From: Flaccisagitta enflata
Lineage: Eukaryota > Chaetognatha > Sagittoidea > Aphragmophora
Direction of reading: 5' to 3'
Length of the DNA: 64,000 bases
Assembly: GCA_965153355.1 (NCBI GenBank)
Contig: OZ231127.1
Span: 38,874,001-38,938,000 of the forward strand
A program made the translations under genes and the position numbers. Below the pieces are notes generated by a model that saw only the letters and a program-made list of their open reading frames with translations, searched no databases and was not told the origin of the DNA. Of the stretch, positions 45,631-55,864 are shown piece after piece. The first letter of the stretch is position 1; every line of letters begins with the position of its first letter.

Positions 45631-45955
45631 ATAAGATCAGAGGGAGAGCAGGAGCAGGAGCGGAAATGCCTTAAAAGCAAGTTGTAACCGACCAAATGAC
45701 CGACCGACCGACCAACCAAAAAATGGATAGTAGGGTTGCGTGTCCGCAACCAATAACGCTGAATCAATGCGCGTAGTGCCTATACAATAGGTTAATTCAG
45801 AAACTAAGGGCTAAACCTATGAATTGTGCAACATGAGCATGAGGTGGGTTACCTATAGGTTATGGACAAGGAGTTGGGACGGACAAACGAGCAAATCTGA
45901 CGGACTTGGCGTACAAACGCACGGTCCTACCCTCATATATTTAGATGCGGAGATG
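44491..45955. repeat. 1.44-kb tandem duplication, copy 2
   Basis: The junction carries the shared bases GATG (44487-44490) at both breakpoints, pointing to a microhomology or slippage origin. Copy 2 is 28 bases longer, essentially all from CA tract growth (45539-45628). Confidence 0.95.
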
Positions 45956-46770
45956 CAACCAAAAAAGAATACATTAAGCCAGTTTTTGTGGTGGCGCTGA
46001 CCTCTGATCAACCTAAGATATTCTAGGAGACAGGAAACAAGACCGGATACGCGTTGCTCTTAGTTCCATGCGGCCTGGTCAGTGTTCAGGGCGGGGTCAG
46101 TGATTAATTAGTCCACTCAGCCATTTGCATAGAAGTAATGATGGAAAATCTACATGAGAAAACCAAAAGTGCAAAAGCGTTACATGGTCAGCGGTACCCA
46201 ATGCCCCTAAAAAAGTGTATTGGGGGATGTGATGATGAGAGGGCCTGTTGACTCATGAGTCTGCAGTCTTGATGACCTGATTTGAGGTTTGCGATGCCTG
46301 ATATGAGGTCTTTCTGAGGCCAGAGAGGGTTGCACAGTTGCTCTAAATCACCACCTATCAAGTATAATTACTCATCATATGCTCAGTTGCCGCCATCCCT
46401 CCCACCTCCAAAATTCATTTTTGAATATATTACTTACTGTGAAATAAACGCTAAAGAACACCATTTCTGCCTTTATTCAAGACCTAGACATCTGAAACAA
46501 CTCTTTTTAAGAGCCCTGTGCTGAACTTGTCCCTTTTAAAGACATTAAGGGCTATAATTAATTTTTTTCTGTTTTTGCATTCCACTGAGCATAAATCCTA
46601 GTTTTGATTGAATTACTTCATTATGCAATTAGTATCGTTTTTACAAAGAGTAAAAGTCTTTTATCAACCCTTTCAATTTGTGTTAATATTTTTTTAGCCA
46701 TAGTGTGATGAAATGAATTGTAGGCAAATAAAAAAAAATTACTACCCTCATCTTTGTATGTATGAATGAA
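45956..46770. other. no recognisable gene; fragment of a family-2 tail
   Basis: At 46170-46212 the reverse of the family-2 tail is seen (GCGTTACATGGTCAGCGGTA CCCAATGCCCCT). The rest is unstructured and AT-rich after 46500. Confidence 0.45.
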
Positions 46771-46904
46771 CAAGGCCAAGAGATGTCCAATAGATGCGTC
46801 CTCTTTAGATGTAAGATATTATCATACAAATTATTAAGATATTAAGATATAATGATATGAAAATATAAAGATACAGAGATAAAGAGAGAAAAATATAAAC
46901 TAAT

Positions 46905-47040
46905 TCCTCCCCCCACCCCCTCCGCGCCTCCCTACCCCCTCCACCCACGCCTCCCCATCCCCCATGCCTCCCAACCCCTCCTCCCACGCCTCCCCACCCC
47001 CTCCCCCCACGCCTCCCCAGTCCCCACCCCCTCCCACCAC
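46905..47040. repeat. C-rich ~23-bp minisatellite (ACGCCTCCCCACCCCCTCCC), left part
   Basis: Units of about 23 bp, interrupted by the hAT-like element after CCCACCAC (47033-47040). Confidence 0.9.
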
Positions 47041-48911
47041 CAGACTGGGCCGTAGGACCCTTATGAAGGCAGATCGGCTACCAACAGCAGGGACTGCCTT
47101 CATTCATCATAACAACAAGATTTGCCAAGTTTTATGACCATAGGATCGATTTTACTCATGGCCGCCACCCCCCCTATAATCCCAGCATGAGGGTTGTTGT
47201 GGTAAAAATTCCAACTTTGGGTCACTTTGGCCTCAAAATTAGGCCCCTTCGAATTAGAATTTTGACCTAAAATCCATGAGATTATAAAACTAGAGCTCAA
47301 GAGCTAACTAGTGGTGCAATCCGCATGTTTTTATCTTAATTTGTTGAGATTTGAGAGCATTTCAAGGATGAAAGGGTATGAGGGTCAAATTGCAGCTTAT
47401 TTTCAGTGGCAATTTTGACATTTTTCACAGATTTGAAGATATTTTGGCTTTGGATGGACCAATCTGCATGAAATTGGTGATCAAATTGAAGAGTTTTTGC
47501 TGCTCTAGCTGATGGTAAAAAAATTTTTGATCGATTTTGCCCTAAATTTTGTTTATTTACTGTAGAAGCAGGTGTTAAAAAAGTCGATTTTCTTGAAAAT
47601 TGAGCAATTTTGGACAAAAAATTCGACTACTTCCAATTCAATAATTGACCTAAAATCCATGACCAAAATAAAGAATTGTTCGAGAGCTAACTAGTGGTGC
47701 AATCGCCATGTCTTTATGATTTTGCATTTAGATTTGACAGAATTTAAAAGATTAAAGGGACTGTTTAAATTAGTATGTAAGGCAATTTTGGCCATTTTGG
47801 CCTCTAACTTGAGTCACTCTGCCGTAAATATCGAACAAAAAATCCATGAGACAATAAAACTAGAGCTCCAGAGCTAGCCAGTGGTGCAATCGGCATGATG
47901 TTATCTAGATTTGTCTAGATTTGAGAGCTTTTTAAGGATAAGGGAAGATGATGTATTTTGAGGTACATTTTGCCACAGTAATTCTGTCAGCTCACACATT
48001 ACTCATTGTAAATTTGCTTTGGACGGACCAATTATCACAAAATTGGTGACCAAAATGAAGAGTTTTTGATACTCTAGATGATTGGAGAAAAAGTTTTGAT
48101 CGATATGTCGCCCAAAAGTGTATAGAGGCTCTGCGGCAAAGTGAACCCAAATTGAGGCCAAATGGTCAAAGTGACCATAAATGGTCATTTTGACATACCC
48201 TTTCATCTTTGAAGTTCTGTAAAATCTAAATGCAAAAACATATTGACATGCCGATTGCACCACTAGTTAGCTCTTGAGCAGCTCTTTATTTTGCTCATGG
48301 ATTTTAAGTCTTTTTTAAAAATGGAAGTGGTCTAATTTCTTGTCCAAAATTGCTCAATTTTCAAGAAAATTGACTTTTTTATACCTGCTTCTACAGTCAA
48401 TAAAAAAAATTGAGGGCAAAATCGATCAAAAAATTTTTTACCATCAGCTAGAGCAGCAAAAACTGTTCAATTTGATCACCAATTTCATGCAGATTGGTCC
48501 ATCCAAGGCCAAAATATGTTCAAATCTGTGAAAAATGTCAAAATTGCCACTGAAAATAAGCTGCAATTTGACCCTCATACCCTTTCATCTTTGAAATGCT
48601 CTCAAATCTCAACAAATTAAGATAAAAACATGCGGATTGCACCATTAGTTAGCTCTTGAGCTCTAGTTTTATAATCTCATGGATGTTAGGTCAAAATTCC
48701 AATTCAAATGGGCCTAATTTTGAGGCCAAAGTGACCCAAAGTTGGAATTTTTACCACAACAACCCTTATGCTGGGATTTTAGGGGGGGTGCCATGAGTAA
48801 AATCGATCCTATGGTCATGAAACTTGGCAAATCTTGTTGTTATGATGAATGAAGCCAGTCCCTGCTGTTGGTAGCCGATCTGCCTTCATAAGGGTCCTAC
48901 GGCCCAGTCTG
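47041..48911. mobile_element. 1871-bp palindromic element with 8-bp duplication (hAT-like)
   Basis: The ends CAGACTGGGCCGTAGGACCC and the exact inverted copy are flanked by the direct repeat CCCACCAC (47033-47040 and 48912-48919). The arms pair over about 600 bases each at high identity and continue with weaker pairing to the centre near 47990. Each arm repeats a module containing AGAGCTAACTAGTGGTGCAA (about 47290, 47680, 47870 in the left arm). There is no coding capacity. The 8-bp duplication and CAG start fit the hAT superfamily. Confidence 0.88.
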
Positions 48912-49140
48912 CCCACCACCCCTCCTCCCACGCCTCCCCACTCCCTCCCCCCACGCCTCCCCACCCCCTCCCCCCACGCCTCTCCACCCCCTCCCCCACA
49001 CCTCCTCACCCCCTCCCCCCATGCCTCCCTACCCCTTCCCCCACGCCTCCCCACCCCCACCCCCCACACCTCCCCACCCCCACCCCCCACACCTCTCCCC
49101 CCCTCCCCCACGCCTCACCGCCCCCCCCCCCCCGCGCCTC
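48912..49140. repeat. C-rich ~23-bp minisatellite, right part
   Basis: Continuation of 46905-47040 on the same strand; ends in a poly-C run. Confidence 0.9.
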
Positions 49141-49144
49141 CCCT

Positions 49145-49545
49145 CACAAGGAGACATGAGAGACATATAGAGACATGAAGAGATAAGAGACATAAGAGAC
49201 ATAAGAGACCTAAGAGTCCTAAGAGACCTAAGATATATAAGAGACATAAGAGATAAAGAGAGACATGAGAGAAATATGAGACATAAGAGACATAAGAGAC
49301 ATATAGGAGACATTTAGGAGACAAATAGGAAACAAAAGAGACATAGAGGCTTAAGAGACATAAGAGAAATAAGAGACATAAGACATAAGAGACCTAAGAT
49401 ACATAAGAGAAATAAGAGACATAGGAGATATATGAGACATATAGGAGACATAAAAGACAAAAGAGAAGAAAGAGACATAAGAAATATAAGAGACATGAAG
49501 AGACATGAAGAGACATGAAGAGAAATGAAGAGAAAACCTAAGAAA
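49145..49545. repeat. AGAGACATAAGAGAC minisatellite
   Basis: Units of 9-16 bases built from AGAGACATA and AGAGACATGA. A related pyrimidine version occurs at 41190-41310 next to another AGATGCG element. Confidence 0.85.
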
Positions 49546-49649
49546 TCGCGTTTTGAAAATTTCTCGTTACGGATCTTCCTTCCTTCCTTCCTTCCTTCCT
49601 TCCTTCATAGGGACAGAGCCTCTTATAGAGATGCGAGGACGCATCTAAA

Positions 49650-49835
49650 AATGGATTGGTAAATTTTCAGACTTTTTGGGGGTCCACCACGTTAATTTTT
49701 AGTCTTACACTTATTTATAGGTCGCCTAACTTCGCCATACGGTTATAGGACCCAAATTAGTAATACTTGACAACCATGAAAGCCGTTTAGCTCATACCTC
49801 ATGTACACTTGTGTACACTGATAGGTATAGAAAGT
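49650..49835. repeat. single dispersed unit related to the 377-bp tandem repeat
   Basis: It contains TTATTTATAGGTCGCCTAAC TTCGCCATACGG and CTCATACCTCATGTACAC, as in the tandem array at 55865-57235, with about 10-15% differences by eye. Confidence 0.8.
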
Positions 49836-50832
49836 GTTTTTTTGAGGATCTTAAAAACTCTCTACCGTCCATGTTTTCCTATTATATTGGTGCTGACGGG
49901 TGAAAAAACAAAGGTTTTAGACATTTTTTGGCAAAAAAATCAATTTCTAAATATTTAACATGAATGAAAAAAAAGGGGCTCAATTCCGAGCAGTTTTTGA
50001 GGCCTCTTTTTTCACCTTTTTTTTATATTTTTAGCCCCCATTGACCTATTCCTTTAGTCCTTTTTTGTATTCGACTAAAAGCCATGTGAAATGTCTTCAA
50101 TTTAAGCCCAACCGGAGGTTGCTAGCTCAATTTTTTGAAGAGATATACCAAAATGAAGGCAAATGGTTCGAAGTTAGAATGGATCAATTTATGCAGTTCT
50201 GAAAGATTGTCTTGTTTTCAGTATATCTTCTAAACGAATTGAGCTACAGACCTGGGATTGGTCTAGTTCTGAAGATATTAATGAGAAGAGTATGTAAAAT
50301 TGCAATGCTGAATCGTAGGCTGCCAAATGCTCCGTCGACGCGTCCACAGGAGCCTTCAAGGATCAGAATGGCATGTCATAAGATAGCAACAACCAGAGCT
50401 CAGTCCTACGACGTCGAAGGACCACCAAAATTGATGTATGCTTTCAACTTAACATCCTTTTATGAACCAACTCGTCATCAGCACCCTTAGGAAGCTCCAA
50501 TGGCTCGTCGGCGCCTCCTACGCATCTGCAGCAGTCGACGCATTCAGCAGTTAGAGAAAGCGCTCCAAGGATTTCAAAATTCACCAGCTCTTTTATCTTG
50601 ACCTCAAGCACGTTCAGACATAGCCACCTAGTCGCCCACAATCATCCAATTGCCCGTCAACACGCCCATAATTAGAAGGAATGTCGCGCAGAGCACACAG
50701 CCATTCCCTCCCGTCATCTTGCGTCATGCAATAGGCCATTTTCTGATTTTAGCAACAATAAGGAAGGTAACCTTTATACATCTATTTTCTTTCAATCTCT
50801 TTAAATCTCTTTAATTTCTTTCAATCTCTTTA

Positions 50833-50836
<4 letters not shown>
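49836..50836. other. no recognisable gene
   Basis: Unstructured sequence. A phrase ACAGACCTGGGATTGGTCTA (50246) recurs inverted at about 59983, so part is probably old repeat. No coding region is supported. Confidence 0.45.

Positions 50837-50928
<92 letters not shown>
50837..50928. repeat. (CT)n microsatellite
   Basis: About 46 CT units, preceded by TTTAATCTCTTTCAATCTCT-type repeats. Confidence 0.97.
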
Positions 50929-50929
<1 letters not shown>

Positions 50930-51029
50930 ATTTCCTCATTTGTTCATTTGTTTCTGTCTATGAACGAAATTGACGTTTGAGGCGCTTATTCTTTACTAAC
51001 TTAGAAGGACAAAAGACACGGGTCCGTAT

Positions 51030-51342
<313 letters not shown>

Positions 51343-51493
51343 TGAATGCGTTTTGAAAAGAGAAAAAAGCAAGTGAAGACGGCGAAAAAGAATTAAGAAG
51401 AATAATAAAGGAGAATTAAGAAGAAAAAGAAAAAGACGACAAAGACGAAGATGAAGACGAAGAAAAGACGACGAAGACAAAGAAGAAGATGAA

Positions 51494-53754
51494 GATGAAG
51501 AAGAAGAAAAAGAAGAAAATGAAGAAGAAGAAAAAGAAGAAGAAGAAGAAGAAGAAGAAGAAGAAGAAGAAGAAGAAGAAGAAGAAGAAGAAGAAGGAGA
51601 TGGAGGAAGTGGTGCGCATAGTGAGGTACATGTGGGAGAATGGAGCCGAAAACTGGGAAGACTCGTTGAGGTCTGGCGCTGTTGTACCCCTGTATAAGAA
51701 CAAAGGAGATCGGAACAACGCCAACAACTACCGAGGAGTATGCCTGCTGAGCATGGGTAGTCGCATCGTCGCAAGGATCGTGGCCTGTAGGCTGAAGGAA
51801 TGGGCCGAATCGATGGGGTTGTTAGATGACAACCAGGCTGGGTTTCGCAGCGGAAGATCCACAGCCGACGCCACCCAAGTAATGATGAGACTACAGGAAG
51901 ACGCAGAGGATCTCAGCCAAAGGAAGGTAGCAGCGGGCGCCGACAGGAGCGGCAGGAAACCGGCGGCGAGGCTTTTGGACCTTAAAAAAGCCTACCCAAG
52001 GGTAAACAAGCCCGCTCTTTGGAGGCTTCTGAAGCGATATGGTCTAGACGGCAATTTCTTGAGAGTGATAATGGACCTCCATGAGTCGACCGAATATTTC
52101 ATACGAGGAAAAGAAGGCAACTCTGACCCATGGGTCCCCGACAGGGGGCTGAGGGAGGGCTGCCCATCATCTCCCATACTCTTCAACGTCTTCCACCAGG
52201 CGGTGATGAGGGTGGCTGTGGTGGAAAGGAAAGCGGCAGCTGTAAGAAGTGGAAGAGAGGTAGGAATCTCCCACAGCTGGGTGCCGGGAAGCGCGCTGCC
52301 GGGAGAACGGCTCTGGGAAAAGGCTCATTCAGAGGCGGTGGAGGTAAAGGTGGATTTGAGCCTCTTCGCCGATGACACGACGATAGTGGGAGATGAGGAA
52401 GAGTTAGAGGAAGGAGTTCAAAAGGTGAAGGAGGTAATGGGCAGTTTCGAGGAAAGAAACAACGAGGACAAGGAGGAAAGACTTCTCTTTGGGGAGGAGG
52501 AAAGTGGGGAGATTCGAATGTTAGGATGTTGGATGGGGTGGCAAAACGACATCAAGGAAAGACTGGCGAGAGCAAGGAAGGCGTGGTTTAAGGTGAAGAA
52601 CAGGCTCAAAGGGTCGAAGATGTCGAAGAAGATGCAGGCAAGAGTGACAGAAGCATGTGTGGAAAGTGGGTTATTATTCGATTGCCAGGTGAGAGTATGG
52701 AGAGTGGGAGAAATCAAAAAGTTACAGCAATTTATGGACAGATGTTATCGTTACGTGTGGAGCCGGAAAACTATGCCACCAACAATCCAGATGGAGAAGG
52801 AGAAGAAAAACATGGCAGATGTGAGGAGAGAGTTGGGAGTAAGGTCGCTCAGATGGAAGATAGAAAAGCGGGTTTTGGAGAGGATCGGCCATGTCATGCG
52901 CATGGACGATGGGAGGATGGCAAAGGCCGTCATTTTGGGATGGATGAAAGAATTAGAAGGATGGCCAAAGACGAGGAAGAGGAGCAGGAAAACTGTCAAT
53001 TATTGGAAGAAACTCATTAAGGAAGCGGGACTCGATTGGACAGACATTGGTGCCTTGACGAAGGAGAGAAAGGAATGGAAGAAAACCGTCAAGACGCGTA
53101 TGGCAAGATTGGACGTATGGGAGAAGAGTCTGGGTCACAAATGGTCTGGAGAGAAACCCGAAAGAAATGTAAGAAAGGAAGAAGGGGAGGAAGATCTCAA
53201 GTGTTCAGTGTGTGGGAAGGTATGTAAGTCCAAGGCGGGGTTGGTCGTCCATAAGAGAAGGATGCATGAAGTATCGAAGGAGAAGAAGATTTTCAAGTGT
53301 GAAGACTGTGGGGTAGAATTACAGCAGGAAGCGAACCTACTCAACCACAAGAAGGTGTGTGGTGGGGCTGAAGCAAGTAGCCCGGATAGAAGGAAGTGTG
53401 TGTGTGGGAAGGAGTATAGTAAAGGGTACATCGGTACCCATAAGAAGAAGTGTGCAGCGGCGTTAGAAGCAGCGTCGGCAACCGAAGTAAGTCCGACGGC
53501 GCCGCGGGTATACAGAGGTGACAAAGGTGTGTGTGACCTCTGTGGAAAGGAGATGGCGAAGACCAACATCTCACGACACAAACGCGAAGCATGTCCCCGT
53601 CGGTGAGGCGGGCGTCTAACGGACGCGAAGTGCCTTCAGGATGAAGAAGAAGAAAAAGAAGAAAATGAAGAAGAAGAAAAAGAAGAAGAAGAAGAAGAAG
53701 AAGAAGAAGAAGAAGAAGAAGAAGAAGAAGAAGAAGAAGAAGAAGAAGAAGAAG
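51494..53754 (+). mobile_element. 5'-truncated LINE flanked by GAA-rich direct repeats
   Basis: The reverse-transcriptase frame lies between two GAA-rich blocks. The left block from 51494 and the right block from 53640 start with the same roughly 45 bases (GATGAAGAAGAAGAAAAAGA continuing AGAAAATGAAGAAG...) before both become GAA repeats. This is either a long target duplication or a GAA-rich tail inserted at a similar site. There is no endonuclease domain upstream, so the copy is truncated at the 5' end. Confidence 0.7.
51600..53606 (+). CDS. LINE reverse transcriptase with four C-terminal zinc fingers (5'-truncated)
   Basis: The frame is open from 51489, but its first 36 codons are the GAA tract read as polylysine; ATG 51600 is the first Met beyond it. 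Numbering from 51489 gives 705 residues. RT motifs: LYKNKGDRNNANNYRG (69-83), the Asp in LLDLKKAYPRV (164), GLREGCPSSPILFN (220-233) and FADDT (293-297). After a thumb-like region comes RIGHVMRMDDGRMAKA (465-480), a phrase typical of metazoan non-LTR retrotransposons. Four Cys/His fingers close the protein: near 572-593, 604-624, 637-655 and 682-702, of C-X2-C...H-X3-5-H/C type (the third begins CVC, with only one residue between the cysteines). The protein would copy LINE RNA at a nicked target; the fingers probably bind nucleic acid. Finger and palm residues before about 60 are missing, and no endonuclease is present. The long intact frame suggests a recent insertion. The exact clade cannot be fixed from this fragment. 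Confidence 0.88.
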   Translation: MEEVVRIVRYMWENGAENWEDSLRSGAVVPLYKNKGDRNNANNYRGVCLLSMGSRIVARIVACRLKEWAESMGLLDDNQAGFRSGRSTADATQVMMRLQEDAEDLSQRKVAAGADRSGRKPAARLLDLKKAYPRVNKPALWRLLKRYGLDGNFLRVIMDLHESTEYFIRGKEGNSDPWVPDRGLREGCPSSPILFNVFHQAVMRVAVVERKAAAVRSGREVGISHSWVPGSALPGERLWEKAHSEAVEVKVDLSLFADDTTIVGDEEELEEGVQKVKEVMGSFEERNNEDKEERLLFGEEESGEIRMLGCWMGWQNDIKERLARARKAWFKVKNRLKGSKMSKKMQARVTEACVESGLLFDCQVRVWRVGEIKKLQQFMDRCYRYVWSRKTMPPTIQMEKEKKNMADVRRELGVRSLRWKIEKRVLERIGHVMRMDDGRMAKAVILGWMKELEGWPKTRKRSRKTVNYWKKLIKEAGLDWTDIGALTKERKEWKKTVKTRMARLDVWEKSLGHKWSGEKPERNVRKEEGEEDLKCSVCGKVCKSKAGLVVHKRRMHEVSKEKKIFKCEDCGVELQQEANLLNHKKVCGGAEASSPDRRKCVCGKEYSKGYIGTHKKKCAAALEAASATEVSPTAPRVYRGDKGVCDLCGKEMAKTNISRHKREACPRR

Positions 53755-53850
53755 AAAAGGAAAAAGAAGAAGAAGAAGAAGAAGAAGAAGAAGAAGAAGA
53801 AGAAGAAGAAGAAGAAGAAAAGGAAAAAGAAGAAGAAGGCGTTGACAACA
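53640..53850. repeat. (GAA)n microsatellite downstream of the LINE
   Basis: GAA units with GAAAAGGAAAAAGAAG interruptions at about 53754 and 53818. Confidence 0.95.
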
Positions 53851-53915
53851 AAGTCGATTCTGATGAAACAAAAGATGATGCTGATAATGGGATGAGGAAG
53901 AGGAGGAAGATATCA

Positions 53916-54593
53916 TTATAGCTCCCAATGCTTTTGCGCCGCAGACAGGCGTGATTTGGCCATGGAGTTAACGATAGGAACCGATGGAATCTGACTCGCT
54001 TTCTTTCCAAAGAACTTAAAGCTCGACTTTGGGAATTTGGTGGTGGGCAACGTTTTGATTGATGAGTTCCCAAACCCACTCGACGACTTCCGGCTTGAAT
54101 TGGCGACGATCATTTGGGTCCATCATGTCCACCTCCTGCTCCTGCTCCTCCTCCAATCTCTCAATATTTTCCTCCTTCCCCTCCAAAAGGCCGCGCAACA
54201 TCTCGCTCTCTGTCGTAAGCGCAACATTTTTCCGAACTTCTTCATCGAGTTGGTGACGCAATTGGTTTGGCAGTGTTCGGCAGTTGTCTTCGATTTTCCC
54301 GTCAATCCTTTGTGATATATCAACTGGTCATGCTCTTTCTTCTTCTTATCTCTCACGGCCTCCAATTTCTTTGCTTCTTTTTCTGCCTTCTTTTCTCCTG
54401 CCGCCAATTGCTTTGTCAACTTCCGATTCTCCTTCTCTTCCTCTTTCAGTTTTCGCTTCATCCCTGCCACTTCCTCCTTTGCCTCTGCCACCTTTGACTT
54501 TGCTACTTCCACCTTTAACTTTGCTTCTTCCGCCTCCGACGCAAAATGAACGGCCGCGGCTTTGAAAGTATCTGTATCATCCAGTCGTCCCAC
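53916..54593 (-). pseudogene. broken coiled-coil protein gene
   Basis: Three minus-strand segments in different frames follow each other: 54593 to about 54300 (a strongly charged helix with EEAKLKVEVAKSKVAEAKEE), about 54290-54016 (LDEEVRKNVALTTESEMLRG and FKPEVVEWVWELINQNVAHH) and about 54025-53916 (FFGKKASQIPSVPIVNSMAK). Read in order they look like one protein of about 220 residues: a long coiled coil, a short helical domain and a small C-terminal segment ending KHWEL, with two frame breaks. The layout recalls uncharacterised coiled-coil proteins often found near animal transposons, but I cannot name a family. It may be a transposon accessory protein or a decayed host gene. Confidence 0.55.
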
Positions 54594-54662
54594 TGAACCA
54601 CGCTCATGTGCAGGTCTTATTTATGGTCAAATATCAGCACAATTCAAGATGAGTCGTTGCTC

Positions 54663-54920
54663 GTGTTGTCTTGTTGTTGTCGTTGTCGTGGTCGTTGTCG
54701 TTGTTGTTGTCGTCGTCGTTGTCGTTGTCGTTGTCATTGTTGTTGTCGTCGTTGTCGTTGTTGTTGTTGTTGATGTTGATGTTGATGTTGTTGTTTTTGT
54801 TGTTGTTGTTGTTGTCGTTGTCGTTGTCGTTGTCATTGTTGGTGGTGGTGGTGGTGGTGGTGGTGGTGGTGGTGGTGGTGGTGGTGGTGGTGGTGGTGGT
54901 GGTGGTGGTGGTGGTGGTTT
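54663..54920. repeat. (GTT/GTC)n then (GGT)n microsatellite
   Basis: About 175 bases of GTT/GTC/GAT triplets followed by about 26 GGT units. Confidence 0.97.
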
Positions 54921-55864
54921 AAATTTGTTGTTTTATCTTTTGTTTTTGTTAGATGGTTACTGAGTTAGTTTAATTAATATGATTTTAGACCTTTTAGTTT
55001 TCATCGGAATGGGAAATGCAAACTCGGCATCGAGAAATTGTTTAAATAAGTTTCCATCCTCGACCTTTTCTTCATCAATGTCTCTCTTTTTGTCTTGAGC
55101 TTCGTAACGTATGCCGCAAGAACCCCGCGGTCAGTGTGAGGGCAAAGGGGTAAATCAAGGAGCATATCTGCAGTCAGACACCTGCCAAAGATTGCTCTCT
55201 TTTCACCTTTTTTTTCTTTCTTTTTTTTCATTTCTTTTCTTTTCTTCCTTAGCATTTGTTTCTTTTTTTTCTGTTTTTCTTTTCTTTTCTTTTCTTTTCT
55301 TTTCTTTTCTTTTCTTTTCTTTTCTTTTCCTTTTCTATTCTTTTCCCTTCTTTTTCTACCCTTCTATTTTTTCTTTCTTGTCTCATCTTTCTCTTCTCTC
55401 TTTCGCTGCCGCAACACAAGTGAAAGTTACGTATCGAATAATTCGAATATTCTTGCCCACGCAAAACAAAAACACGGTTGAAGAACGAAGCAGAAAAATA
55501 GATCGGTAGATGGTCCAAACAATCGACGCGGGAGGACGAAGGAGAAATTTCCGAAAAAATATAAAAACAGATTTGGAACGAGAATAAAAAGGCGGTTCGA
55601 ATGAACCGAGTTGAAAAAAGGTTATACTTTCGAGAAAGCCGTGAGAGCTCAAAATATGATACAAATTCGATTTTAGAACACTTCCCGTCGTCGCACGCCT
55701 TTAAAAAGCACATAGATCGATAGATCTCGAAAAAATCTTTCAGAATCCTATTTTGTCTCATCATCTTTTTTTGTTTTTCATCGGTTTTTGGGGTCTTGAG
55801 GGTGGGTTACATTTTGAAGTTAGATCGTTAAATCGCCTTTGGTTTCAATTTTGACACGGAGATC
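54921..55864. other. no recognisable gene; (CTTTT)n tract
   Basis: A TTTTC pentamer repeat lies at 55275-55330 inside a T-rich stretch (55195-55400). The rest shows no supported feature. Confidence 0.6.

Larger units (their letters stand above)
46771..49646 (-). mobile_element. hairpin element, AGATGCG subfamily, with minisatellites and a hAT-like insertion
   Basis: It starts AACAAGGCCAAGAGATGTCC AATAGATGCGTCCTC and ends CCTCTTATAGAGATGCGAGG ACGCATCTAAAAA. The hairpin AGATGCG-AGGA-CGCATCT is at 49629-49646. The near-start AGATGCGTCCTC is a 12-nt complement of GAGGACGCATCT in the hairpin. The interior contains a C-rich minisatellite, the 1871-bp hAT-like element and an AGAGACATAAGAGAC array. 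Confidence 0.78.

Noticed and set aside
46805-49140. Gly-rich protein frames on the minus strand
   Set aside because: They are the C-rich minisatellite in translation and are interrupted by the hAT-like element.
51489-51600. Polylysine N-terminus of the LINE protein
   Set aside because: It is the GAA microsatellite read in frame; the native N-terminus is missing through 5' truncation.
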